A stretch of 64,000 bases of DNA from Gemmatimonadota bacterium (lineage in GTDB: Bacteria > Latescibacterota > UBA2968 > GCA-2709665), in contig JAPPNU010000062.1 of assembly GCA_028873695.1 (NCBI GenBank), positions 143,790 through 207,789 of the forward strand. Direction: 5' to 3'. Below the pieces are notes generated by a model. The model was not told the origin of the DNA. It made no database searches and worked only from the letters and a program-made list of their open reading frames with translations. Of this stretch, positions 43,679 through 52,408 are shown in pieces; position 1 is the stretch's first letter; every line of letters begins with the position of its first letter. Position numbers and translations under genes: made by a program.

Positions 43679-44848
43679 GTGGCGTCACCGCCTGTCATCG
43701 CGCGGGTCAGAGTCTGGGAAGTCACAGTGCCCTTGCTTGAGGAGTGGGCCGCCAGCCCCGTATTCGGGACGAACCCCCCCGGTATAGACGATCGATACGT
43801 GCTGTGCATCACGGACGGAGACGGGTTCGAAGGGTGGGGGGAGGCGGTAAGGTCAGGCTCCCGGTCGTCTGCCGACGAGGCGCTGTCCGGTCTGGTGGAG
43901 ACTCCGGTTTCGGACTTCAGGCTCTCCTTCCTGGACCTGTGGCCCGAAGGCGCGCTATACTGGCAGCGCCCGCCGCCGCCTTCTCCGTACGCGGCCGATC
44001 CTGCCAATCTTCAGCACAGGCTGCGCCACCCGTTGCAGGCTCTCGTGGAGACGGCCCTCAGCGATCTGACCGCCAGGCGCGCCGGTCTGCCCCTGTGTGC
44101 GCTGTGGGGAGGCGCGTGGCGGGACCGGGTGCTCGTCGATTACTGGATGCCGCGCACCACCCCCGACCATGCCGTCAGGTGCGTCGAACGCGGCATCGCG
44201 CTGGGATTCTCCGGCGTCAAACTGAAGACCTCGCTGGAGGACCCCAATGTTGAGCGGTTGGAAGCCATTAAGCAGGCGTCGGCCGAATTTAAGGTTACCG
44301 TGGACGCCAACGGCCGGTTCTACCGGTTGGGCGATGCGATATCGGTGCTCCGCGAGATGGACCGGGTGGGCAATATGGCCATCCTCGAAGATCCGTTTCC
44401 CCGGTTTCACCTCGAGGAATTCGCTGAGTTGCGCCGCCGTTTGAACGCGCGTCTCGTTGTGCATATCGATCCGCCCGAATCGTTGTGGAACGTACTGACG
44501 TCGGGGGCCGCGGGAGGGCTGAACATCGACGGCGCCTGCGGTCTGTACAACTGGCGAATGCAGGCCGCGGCAGCGGCGCACGCGAACCTGCCGGTCTGGC
44601 AGGGCAGCGGGATCGACCTGGGAATCGCCACGGCGGCGCAGCTCCACCTTTCGGCCAGCGCGCCGAACTGTACGCTGCCGGGCGACCAGGCAGGGCCATG
44701 GCTGCGGGAGTCCCATCTCCTGACCCGGGACCTGGAAGTCGAAAACGGACACGTGCTGGTTCCCGAGGGTCCCGGCATGGGTGTTGAGGTCGACCTGGAC
44801 GCGTTGGACCGGTATTGCGCGCGCCACCGGGCCTGGCCGGCCGGATGA
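43679..44848 (+). CDS. Mandelate racemase/muconate lactonising enzyme family protein
   Basis: A 389-aa enolase-superfamily enzyme. The barrel carries the base motif GVKLKTS, the first Mg2+ ligand in TVDANGRF, the second in AILEDPFP and a later HIDPPES. These enzymes abstract a proton alpha to a carboxylate, often dehydrating sugar acids. The start is GTG with GGAAGGGAG upstream. It is flanked by an SDR and a VOC protein, a common arrangement for sugar-acid catabolism; the substrate cannot be assigned. Confidence 0.88.
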   Translation: MASPPVIARVRVWEVTVPLLEEWAASPVFGTNPPGIDDRYVLCITDGDGFEGWGEAVRSGSRSSADEALSGLVETPVSDFRLSFLDLWPEGALYWQRPPPPSPYAADPANLQHRLRHPLQALVETALSDLTARRAGLPLCALWGGAWRDRVLVDYWMPRTTPDHAVRCVERGIALGFSGVKLKTSLEDPNVERLEAIKQASAEFKVTVDANGRFYRLGDAISVLREMDRVGNMAILEDPFPRFHLEEFAELRRRLNARLVVHIDPPESLWNVLTSGAAGGLNIDGACGLYNWRMQAAAAAHANLPVWQGSGIDLGIATAAQLHLSASAPNCTLPGDQAGPWLRESHLLTRDLEVENGHVLVPEGPGMGVEVDLDALDRYCARHRAWPAG

Positions 44849-44869
44849 GCGGAAGGCGGAGGCTTGCCC

Positions 44870-45322
44870 ATGGCGTTTACGAAGGTCCATCACGTCAAGT
44901 ATTCGGTAAGCGATCTGGACAGGTCGCTCGCGTTTTATAGGGACCTGCTCGGGTTCGAAGTCACCTATGTGGCCGATCGGGAGGGGCTCGATTCGTACGA
45001 TACGATCATGAATATGCAGGACGTGAAATTGCGGGTGGGCATGCTCCTGCACCGGCCGACGGGCTTTGTCGTCGGGCTTGTTCAGTTTCAGAACCCGGAG
45101 TCCATTTCGCGCGAATTGCGCAATAATTACGTGGGGGCATCCAGCCTGGCGCTGCAGGTGGACGACGCCGCGGCCGAATACGAACGCCTGACTGCAGCCG
45201 GCGTGCGCGTAATGAGCCCTCCAACCGAAATCGTCCGCGAAGGAAGCGTCGCCGCGGTCGCATTTTATATTCTCGATCCGGACGGCATTCCGATCGAAAT
45301 CTGGCAGCCCGTGGAAGCGTAA
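44870..45322 (+). CDS. VOC family protein (glyoxalase/dioxygenase-like)
   Basis: A 150-aa protein with the paired beta-alpha-beta-beta-beta fold of vicinal oxygen chelate proteins. The first half contains HHVKYSVSDLDRSLAFYRDLL with a metal-type His, and the second half ends AFYILDPDGIPIEIWQP with the metal-type Glu. GGAGG lies upstream of the ATG at 44870, and a TTG two codons earlier is ignored. The reaction is unknown; position suggests it acts with the SDR and enolase-type enzymes. Confidence 0.9.
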   Translation: MAFTKVHHVKYSVSDLDRSLAFYRDLLGFEVTYVADREGLDSYDTIMNMQDVKLRVGMLLHRPTGFVVGLVQFQNPESISRELRNNYVGASSLALQVDDAAAEYERLTAAGVRVMSPPTEIVREGSVAAVAFYILDPDGIPIEIWQPVEA

Positions 45323-45358
45323 GAAGAGGATCAAGAATCCCGGAACAGGAGGTGGCAG

Positions 45359-47539
45359 ATGGCGATGCAGATTCGCGGAAGGGTGATCGACAATGGTTCG
45401 GGGCGAGGTTTGAACGGAGTTTTGGTTTCGAACGGAGAGCAAATCGTACAGACGGATGGAGACGGTCTGTACGAACTCAACGTGGAAAGCAGCACGCACC
45501 GTTTCGTGTTTATCACGGTACCGGACGGGTTTCAAGCTCAGGACGGGTACTATCGTTCCACATTGGACTGGTCGGAGTCGCGCGACGGAGTGGATTTCCG
45601 GCTTTCGCCGTTTCCCGCACGGTCCCGGCGTTCGTTCACGCTGGCGCAGATTACCGACACGCACATCGTTACGGAAGGAGAAACGCACACGTCGGGTCCC
45701 GTGCTTTCGGGAGCCCTTCGTCAGATCGAACGGGAGGCGAAGCCCGATCTGATTATCGCCAGCGGGGACCTTACGGATTGGGGGACGATCGAACAGTTGA
45801 CCGCCTTTCGCGACGCCGTCCGGACGATTTCAACCCCGGTCTTCCCTCTGTTCGGCGGGCACGACGGGAACCAGGAGCGGATGGGCGGTATTTCAGTCGC
45901 CGAGTTCGTTGAGTTGAAAGCCACGCCGAACAATCCGAAATTGGCGGAGATCGGCAGGAAGTTCGCCGGTCTTCCAGCGACGCTGCACTTCGAGGCATTT
46001 CTCGGGCCAACGTATTACAGTCTGGATTGGGGCGGACGCCATTTTGCGTTTTACCCGAATGAAGACGCGTACTACCCTCCGGCGGACCTCGAGCGCAAGG
46101 CGCAGTGGCTCCGGGCGGACCTTGCGCTGCAACCCCCGGACCGTGAAATCGTGGTCGTCGTCCATACACCGCCGCCGGGGTCATTTCTCCGCGAATTGAG
46201 CAGGTACAACGTCCGCCTCCTCCTGCACGGACACTGGCACTCAAGCAAGGTTTTCTCCTACGGCGACATGGTGGTGTCCGCTGCCCCGCCGGTCTGCTTC
46301 GGTGGAATCGACACCTCGCCCCGGGGTTATCGCGTGGCGCGGTTCGGCGATCGTGGCGCTGCCCTCAGCCTGAGCGTACTCCAGGCCGCAAACGCCGCAC
46401 CGGAGTCCGGGGAGATTTCCCCGCGAGACATAGGATTCGCCAGTGGTTCGCTCCGCCTGCGATGGGAGCGGAAGATTCCGGGCGGGCTTCACCGGGCGGC
46501 GCCGGTCTCGTCCGGAGAACGCGTGTTTCTCAGCCTGCGCGACGAAGGCTGGCCGGTGCAGGCAGGCGTCTGTTGCCTCGATGCCGCGAGCGGGGAAATG
46601 GTCTGGCACACCGGGACGGATGCGGCTGTAAAGAACAGTGTGGCTGTCGACGGCAGCGCCTGCGCGGCGGTGTCCATAACGGGTCGCGTACATCTGTTGG
46701 ACGCGGGGTCCGGCGCCACAATGTGGGAGGCAGACCTGCCTGAGTATCCCGAACGCTGGATTTATTCCGCTCCGGTTATCGCGGATGGAACGGTCTACGC
46801 GGGCGAGAAGGCGGGATACGCGGCTTTCGATCTGGCCTCGGGTCGCAGGATCTGGCATTCGGTGAATGAAGACGGTGACAACTGGGCGTGTTACGCCAGC
46901 CCGCAGGTCTCAGGAGACCTGCTTCTCCTTCTCGTTCAGCGGCGGGGGCTTATGGCGCTGGACCGTGCGACGGGGGACGTCGTCTGGGAGCGACAGGCGG
47001 GGGTCGAATTTCCCTATGCCAGACCGGTCCTGGCGGGAGACCTTCTCGTGAGCGGGGGCGGCTCGACGGACCTTCACCACTTCTCCGGCGAGGCCTCGTT
47101 ACTCATCGCCGTCGAAAAAGATTCCGGCGGGGTCGTCTGGGAGAGACCGATCCTTCCCTCCAGGTATCCCACCGGACTGCTGGCTCGCGACGAGCGGATC
47201 TATGCGACCACGCCCGATGGCGAAGTCCTCTGCTTCGGGCTGGACGACGGTGCGCTGCACTGGCGGTTCCGGACGGGAGACGACCTGCTGGATATGGTTC
47301 CGTATCGCCGGGGGGTGAGGTCCATCCTGGCGGCGCCGGTGATGTTCGAAGGTTTCCTGATCGTCTGCGGGTGCGACGGGGTTCTGTACGTGGTGGACCC
47401 CGTTTCGGGCCGGCGCCTGGGCAGCGCCGCCTTCGGCTCTCCGATTACGGCGGCGCCATGCACCGTGGCGGGCGGGCTGGTAGTCGGAACCTTTGACGGG
47501 CGGGTCTTCTGTTTCGGTTGGAACGGGATCGGCGGCTGA
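45359..47539 (+). CDS. Metallophosphoesterase-PQQ-like propeller protein
   Basis: A 726-aa three-part protein. Residues 1-85 form a small beta domain (GRVIDNGSGRGLNGVLVSNG) like the N-domain of some calcineurin-type esterases. Residues 90-340 are the phosphoesterase core: AQITDTHIV, ASGDLTDWG and LLHGHWHSSK, with GGHDGN where GNHD is expected. Residues 360-726 are repeated blades with GxxxWxxxxG motifs (ALDRATGDVVWERQA, AVEKDSGGVVWERPI), a PQQ-like propeller. AGGAGG precedes the ATG. No signal peptide is visible, although such propellers are often exported. Confidence 0.85.
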   Translation: MAMQIRGRVIDNGSGRGLNGVLVSNGEQIVQTDGDGLYELNVESSTHRFVFITVPDGFQAQDGYYRSTLDWSESRDGVDFRLSPFPARSRRSFTLAQITDTHIVTEGETHTSGPVLSGALRQIEREAKPDLIIASGDLTDWGTIEQLTAFRDAVRTISTPVFPLFGGHDGNQERMGGISVAEFVELKATPNNPKLAEIGRKFAGLPATLHFEAFLGPTYYSLDWGGRHFAFYPNEDAYYPPADLERKAQWLRADLALQPPDREIVVVVHTPPPGSFLRELSRYNVRLLLHGHWHSSKVFSYGDMVVSAAPPVCFGGIDTSPRGYRVARFGDRGAALSLSVLQAANAAPESGEISPRDIGFASGSLRLRWERKIPGGLHRAAPVSSGERVFLSLRDEGWPVQAGVCCLDAASGEMVWHTGTDAAVKNSVAVDGSACAAVSITGRVHLLDAGSGATMWEADLPEYPERWIYSAPVIADGTVYAGEKAGYAAFDLASGRRIWHSVNEDGDNWACYASPQVSGDLLLLLVQRRGLMALDRATGDVVWERQAGVEFPYARPVLAGDLLVSGGGSTDLHHFSGEASLLIAVEKDSGGVVWERPILPSRYPTGLLARDERIYATTPDGEVLCFGLDDGALHWRFRTGDDLLDMVPYRRGVRSILAAPVMFEGFLIVCGCDGVLYVVDPVSGRRLGSAAFGSPITAAPCTVAGGLVVGTFDGRVFCFGWNGIGG

Positions 47540-47579
47540 CGACAACGGAGACCAGCCGCCGACGTTCCGGGGTCAAAGT

Positions 47580-49007
47580 ATGGATGGACGCGCGTTAAAC
47601 GCAGGCACGGCCCAACGGGTGATCACGCCGCCGGTGGGCGTGTCGCTTTCTGGTTGGAACCCGCGGGCTTCCGGAGACATCAGGTCGCGTTACGTACACG
47701 ACGATCTCTACGCAAAGGCGCTGGTGCTGTCCGCCGGTGGACGGTCGTGGGCCCTGGTTGCCGTGGATCTTTCCGGAGTGGACGCGGTTGCCACCGAGAA
47801 GATTCGCAAAGGCGCGGCCGAGCGGACCGGGCTGAGTCCCGGCTCAATCATGGTCTGTGCGACGCACACCCATTCCGGACCGGCTTTCTGCCCGGTGGCC
47901 ACGGCGTACAGTCCTGAAGATATGGCGCGTCTCACAATACGGGGCGATGGATCGGCGCCGGCCGCAATGGGCCGGGTTTCGCCGGTATCGTCGTCCGCCA
48001 GTTGGGTCGGCGAGACGGACCTGGCGTGGAAGTCGAGGTTTGTCGCGCGGACGGTCGACGCGGTGGAGGAGGCGCATGGAGCGCTGCGGCCGGCATCGGT
48101 GGGTTTCGGGGAAGCCGTGGTAGAAGGTGTGGCCAGTTCGCGGCGCGTGCGGATGTCCGACGGCAGTTGGGGAGATCCGAGACGAGACCCCGTGGAGGGC
48201 GTCAGGGTGTTGTCGCGCACGAGTATCGATCCATTGGTACGGGTGTTCGCCGTCAGGGAGCAGGGGACGGATGCGCCGCTGGCCGCGGTGATTAACTACG
48301 GTACCCATCCCTGGATATTCTGCGGGTCGGGACTCTCTGCCGAAATCGCGGGCGCGGCGTCCGATCGGGTGGCGAATACGTGGGCGTGCGACGGGAGTGA
48401 ACCGCCGGTTGTACTCTATACGTCCGGCCCTGAAGGCGACGTGACGCCAATCTGGAACGTCGATATCGAGGGGGTCTGGAGGACCCGTCCCGGTGAGGAC
48501 CCCGAAGCAAGTCTTGCAAGAAGGGAGCGCGGATTCGATGGTGAACTGGCGCGTCTGGGCGGCCGTGTGGCGGACGGGGCGATGGCTGCCGTCCGCGGGA
48601 TCGTTCACTGGGAGGAGTCCACGGGGCTCTGGTCCCGCCGGAAGGAAGTGGCGCTTCCGCTGAAGGCGGGGTACCGGCACGTGGATGACGTCATTTTGGC
48701 CGACTGGCAGCAGGAGGCGCCCGAATGCCATCACCTTACCGAAGTACAGGCGCTTGGAGCCGGCGAAGGGGTTTTACTCGGGCTTCCCGGAGAGCCGTTC
48801 GTATCTCTCGGAACGGAAATTCGGGTCAGGACCGGTTCTCATCGGCTGCTGATCGCCGCGCTCGCGAACGAATTCGGAGCCATCAGCTACATCGCCGAAC
48901 GTGAAGCTTTCGGCCAGGGTGGCTACGAGACCGCGTTCACCCCGGTGGGTCCGGGGAGTGGCGAAGCGCTGGTGGACGGCGCGGTCGCGCTGTTGGCAGC
49001 GACGTGA
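47580..49007 (+). CDS. Neutral/alkaline ceramidase-like protein
   Basis: A 475-aa protein of the neutral ceramidase N-terminal domain family. GTAQRVITPPVGVSLSGW, WALVAVDLSGV and the zinc-binding CATHTHSGPAF are characteristic. Full ceramidases are about 650-700 aa and secreted; this one has no signal peptide and lacks the C-terminal domain, so many such homologues may act on other amides. The ATG at 47580 is chosen over an in-frame TTG inside the preceding gene. It ends the plus-strand catabolic run. Confidence 0.8.
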   Translation: MDGRALNAGTAQRVITPPVGVSLSGWNPRASGDIRSRYVHDDLYAKALVLSAGGRSWALVAVDLSGVDAVATEKIRKGAAERTGLSPGSIMVCATHTHSGPAFCPVATAYSPEDMARLTIRGDGSAPAAMGRVSPVSSSASWVGETDLAWKSRFVARTVDAVEEAHGALRPASVGFGEAVVEGVASSRRVRMSDGSWGDPRRDPVEGVRVLSRTSIDPLVRVFAVREQGTDAPLAAVINYGTHPWIFCGSGLSAEIAGAASDRVANTWACDGSEPPVVLYTSGPEGDVTPIWNVDIEGVWRTRPGEDPEASLARRERGFDGELARLGGRVADGAMAAVRGIVHWEESTGLWSRRKEVALPLKAGYRHVDDVILADWQQEAPECHHLTEVQALGAGEGVLLGLPGEPFVSLGTEIRVRTGSHRLLIAALANEFGAISYIAEREAFGQGGYETAFTPVGPGSGEALVDGAVALLAAT

Positions 49008-49084
49008 GATTGAACTCCTGGGACGGGGGGCCTGGATTATTGCAAATTGAGGCGGTCAGGCAGGATGGTGGAAAAACCCCCGCA

Positions 49085-49112
49085 CCGGACTTACGTTAGC
49101 CCGGCTTTTTTT
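49085..49112 (+). terminator. Intrinsic terminator after ceramidase-like gene
   Basis: CCGG (49085-49088) and CCGG (49101-49104) enclose an inner CT/AG pairing and a 6-nt loop, followed by TTTTTTT. It sits between the ceramidase-like stop and the next promoter. The stem is modest. Confidence 0.5.
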
Positions 49113-49126
49113 ATTTATAAAAACCC

Positions 49127-49156
49127 TTGACAATTATGTGAGTCGATAGTTACTAT
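49127..49156 (+). promoter_or_regulatory. Sigma70-type promoter of the TonB receptor operon
   Basis: TTGACA (49127-49132) and TACTAT (49151-49156) are spaced 18 bp within an AT-rich stretch that stands out from the GC-rich surroundings. Transcription would start near 49163, about 110 nt before the receptor ATG. Confidence 0.75.
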
Positions 49157-49271
49157 TAGTTAATTCAGACAGTGGATATTTTTCGGTATCGGGTCTCGAG
49201 CAGCGGGGATTGTCCAACTCAGGCCCGGAATCGTCGCATCTGAACGGACATCGCGGATGGAGGATACGGGT

Positions 49272-52200
49272 ATGGACAGATTGAAGACCGGTTTTGCCGT
49301 CATGGTCGCACTTTTTGTCGGGTTTGCGCTGGCGGGCGAAGCGCTGGCCGGCACGACGGGAAAAATCGTCGGTAAGGTGACCGACGAAAGTGGTGAAGGG
49401 CTGCCTGGCGCCAGCGTAGTCATCGAAGGATCGCGGCTGGGCGCATCCTCGGATGCCGAGGGGTTTTACGTGATCATCTCCGTCGATCCGGGTGTTTACA
49501 AGATGACGGCCTCCATGGTTGGCTACCATTCGGTGGCACAGGAGCAGATCCAGGTCCGGTCCGACTTCACCAATACGGTGGACTTTCAACTTCGCGAGAC
49601 CGAGTTGGAGTTGGAGGAGATGGTCGTCGTCGCGGAAGCGCCTCCCGTGGAGCCGGACAAGACGGAGAGCCGGTACGTGGTGACCGCCCAGGATATCGCG
49701 CGGACCCCGATTCTCAGAGACGCCTCGGAGTTCGTGGCGCTCGAAGCGGGCGTGGCCGTGGACGGCACCGGGGTGATCCGCGGCGGCCAGGTGGAAGACA
49801 ACCTTATCTACGTCGACGGCGTACGACTGCAGAACCAGGACGGACGCGCGGGTCCCACGTCCCGGGGCAGCCAGTGGTGGGGCGCCAACGTGAAGGCGCT
49901 GCAGGAGGTCTCCGTAATCACGGGCGGGATGAACGCCGAATACGGAAACGCGCAGGCGGGCGTGGTGCAGATGGTTACGCGGGACGGCGGATCCAACTAC
50001 CACGGCGAGGCCGAGTACCGGCTGACGCCCGGTGGCAAGAAACACTGGGGCGCCAACATTTACGATGCCCCCGAACACCGCGGACATATGCGGTGGAACG
50101 ATCCCGCGTGGACGTCGGAAGTGGACCCGGAGACGGGCGCGCTTGTGCATCAGCGGACGAACTATACGGACCAGCGGGGTCACTATTTCGACGCCTATCT
50201 CGGCGGCCCGCTCCTGCCTGAAACGTCCTTTTTCGTGAGTTCGAGGCTCCGGCGTGATGCCGCCAGATTTCCGGGGGCCTGGTCCGTACGGCCGTTCAAT
50301 ACCCGGAACACGGCGAAGTTGACCGTCAGGGCGCACGACAGCGTCAAGATGCAGGTCGGCTGGATTTACGACCGGTGGAAGGTCTTTAACAACGGTGCGT
50401 TGGGCGGAACAACCCCGTCTGTCCGCAACGTCCTCAGGGGGCCGGGCCGCGACGTCTTCCTGCCCGAAGGGTCGCCCGCCGGGGAGACGATCAATACGGA
50501 GAGCGTCCTCTACGGAGTGATCACGCACACGATCAGTCCGCGGACCTTCTACGAAATGAGGCTCTCACGGTATCAGAGCACACAGGATACCAGCGGGGTT
50601 TTGAATTCGACGGCGGACATCGGGACCGATGCGGACGGCTGGTTCTACACGGGCCGGGGAAGCGTGCGCGCATATACGTTCGGCCAGCAGACCAGGAGCT
50701 CGCTCAAGTTCGACATTTCGAGCCAGCTGACGAAAACGCACTTCTCCAAGATCGGGATCGACTTCACGGGCTACAGCAATCACTTCATCCGTGAAGGCAA
50801 TACACCCGGCGACGCGCGGAAACAGATTCTATATATCGGCAACCCTGAACCCGGACAGCCGATTACGCCGAAGCAGTTCGCGGCCTACGTCCAGGACAAG
50901 ATGGAGTTCGAGGGCTTCATCGTGAACGCGGGCATCCGCTACGACCGGTTCTGGGGCGCCGACGTCCCGGTGATGGGTGCGCTGCGGGCGTTCCAGTATA
51001 CCACGATGTCGCGATATCTCACGGCGCCCAGGTACCCGATGAAGCCCATTGTGAACTGGAGTCCGCGGCTGGGGATCTCGCACCCCATCACGTACAGATC
51101 GAGCCTCCATTTCTTCTACGGGCATTTCTATCAGTTGCCGAGTTTCTATCAGATGTTCCACGACCAGTGGTTCGGTTCGGGAGACGGGATACCGGGGGTC
51201 GGTTTCAGCGAATACACCAGCCACTACCGGCCGGCGCCCACGTCCATCTCGAGGCCGATATGGGACAATACGGCGCGGACGATCAGCTTCGAACTGGGCG
51301 CCGACTGGAATTTCGTATCCGACTATACGCTCGCGCTGGCGACGTTCTACAAGAGCGCGTCCTTCCAGGAAACCGGCGGTTGGGACGTATTCCTCTATCC
51401 TGAGCTGCGCGGAGCGGGCGTCCGCCTCCGCCAGCGTCTCTCCAGCACCCTTTCAAACATCCGCCTCGAAGACACGCGCGGCCTGGAATTCAGTTTGAGG
51501 AAGGGCTTCAGCCACTACTTCTCGTTTCGCGCGGCCCTCAACCTGGCCTGGAGCGACTACAGTCTCGGCGGCGGGGGCGCCGTCAGCAACGGCGCAACGG
51601 TAATACCGGATTCGAATTACATCGCCAGCGGGAACTATTTCTTCGCATGGGAGGTCACCGGCAGGTCGGAGCGTCCCGTCACCCTTACCGATGAACAGAT
51701 CCGGATCATCGGTCACGGAGCCAACGAGGCCATACGGGCCGCCCAGGCGGACCGGCGGGTCGCCGGTGGTTACGTCTACGACTTTTCAACGAACAGGGAC
51801 GCCATCGTGCCCACCTGGGAGGAAGACTGGCTTTCGGACGCCGCGTGGGAGGGGGCCCGCGGCCTGTGGATCGTGCATGGACACAGGGCGAATGAGGGTA
51901 CGGACGTGGGCCGGAGGAGCCAGGGCAGTCTTCAGATGTTCCTGTCTACGCCGCAGGATTTCGGTGCAGGGCCGAAGATCGGGGGCAGCACGCCGCTTGG
52001 AGGGATCAACGCCAACCTGATCTACCGGATCTATACCGGTTCCCAGTTCACGTATCTGGTCCTGGACGGCACGCGGCAGATAGCAAGAGGTCCATTGCGC
52101 ACCGTGATGGACCTGAACGTGCAGAAACGCTTCGAATTGGGCGGCGCCAGCGCGGACGTGTTCCTGGAGGTCTTCAATCTGTTCAACCAGAAGGACGCGT

Positions 52201-52349
52201 TGGCCTCCGGAACCGACTATATGTGGTGGGGGCTGCAGAGGCCCCGGCCGAACGATGCGAACTATCTCAACTACGGCGATTTCCAGGACCGAAGCCGGTA
52301 CGTAGGCGATCCCCGTATCACACACGTGGGTATTCGAATGCGGTTCTGA
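49272..52349 (+). CDS. TonB-dependent receptor with carboxypeptidase-regulatory-like domain
   Basis: A 1025-aa outer-membrane receptor. A signal peptide (MDRLKTGFAVMVALFVGFAL..., cleavage near EALAG) is followed by a CarboxypepD_reg-like beta domain (GKIVGKVTDESGEGLPGASV), a plug domain (NLIYVDGVRLQNQD, GGMNAEYGNAQAGVVQMVT) and a 22-strand-type barrel ending in Phe (HVGIRMRF). The layout is that of SusC-like importers. GGAGG lies eight bases before the ATG at 49272, so the ATG at 49257 is not the start. It leads a three-gene unit with a secreted protein and a PorV-like barrel. Confidence 0.9.
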   Translation: MDRLKTGFAVMVALFVGFALAGEALAGTTGKIVGKVTDESGEGLPGASVVIEGSRLGASSDAEGFYVIISVDPGVYKMTASMVGYHSVAQEQIQVRSDFTNTVDFQLRETELELEEMVVVAEAPPVEPDKTESRYVVTAQDIARTPILRDASEFVALEAGVAVDGTGVIRGGQVEDNLIYVDGVRLQNQDGRAGPTSRGSQWWGANVKALQEVSVITGGMNAEYGNAQAGVVQMVTRDGGSNYHGEAEYRLTPGGKKHWGANIYDAPEHRGHMRWNDPAWTSEVDPETGALVHQRTNYTDQRGHYFDAYLGGPLLPETSFFVSSRLRRDAARFPGAWSVRPFNTRNTAKLTVRAHDSVKMQVGWIYDRWKVFNNGALGGTTPSVRNVLRGPGRDVFLPEGSPAGETINTESVLYGVITHTISPRTFYEMRLSRYQSTQDTSGVLNSTADIGTDADGWFYTGRGSVRAYTFGQQTRSSLKFDISSQLTKTHFSKIGIDFTGYSNHFIREGNTPGDARKQILYIGNPEPGQPITPKQFAAYVQDKMEFEGFIVNAGIRYDRFWGADVPVMGALRAFQYTTMSRYLTAPRYPMKPIVNWSPRLGISHPITYRSSLHFFYGHFYQLPSFYQMFHDQWFGSGDGIPGVGFSEYTSHYRPAPTSISRPIWDNTARTISFELGADWNFVSDYTLALATFYKSASFQETGGWDVFLYPELRGAGVRLRQRLSSTLSNIRLEDTRGLEFSLRKGFSHYFSFRAALNLAWSDYSLGGGGAVSNGATVIPDSNYIASGNYFFAWEVTGRSERPVTLTDEQIRIIGHGANEAIRAAQADRRVAGGYVYDFSTNRDAIVPTWEEDWLSDAAWEGARGLWIVHGHRANEGTDVGRRSQGSLQMFLSTPQDFGAGPKIGGSTPLGGINANLIYRIYTGSQFTYLVLDGTRQIARGPLRTVMDLNVQKRFELGGASADVFLEVFNLFNQKDALASGTDYMWWGLQRPRPNDANYLNYGDFQDRSRYVGDPRITHVGIRMRF

Positions 52350-52408
52350 TGCAGTCGGTCAGACCGCGTCGGGGAACAATCGATACTGACACGAAGGAGA
52401 CCTGTGAG

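Noticed and set aside
43955..45688. 577-codon minus-strand frame
   Set aside because: Antisense to the enolase-family and VOC genes, both strongly supported.
49134..50528. 464-codon minus-strand frame
   Set aside because: Antisense to the TonB receptor and it crosses the promoter.
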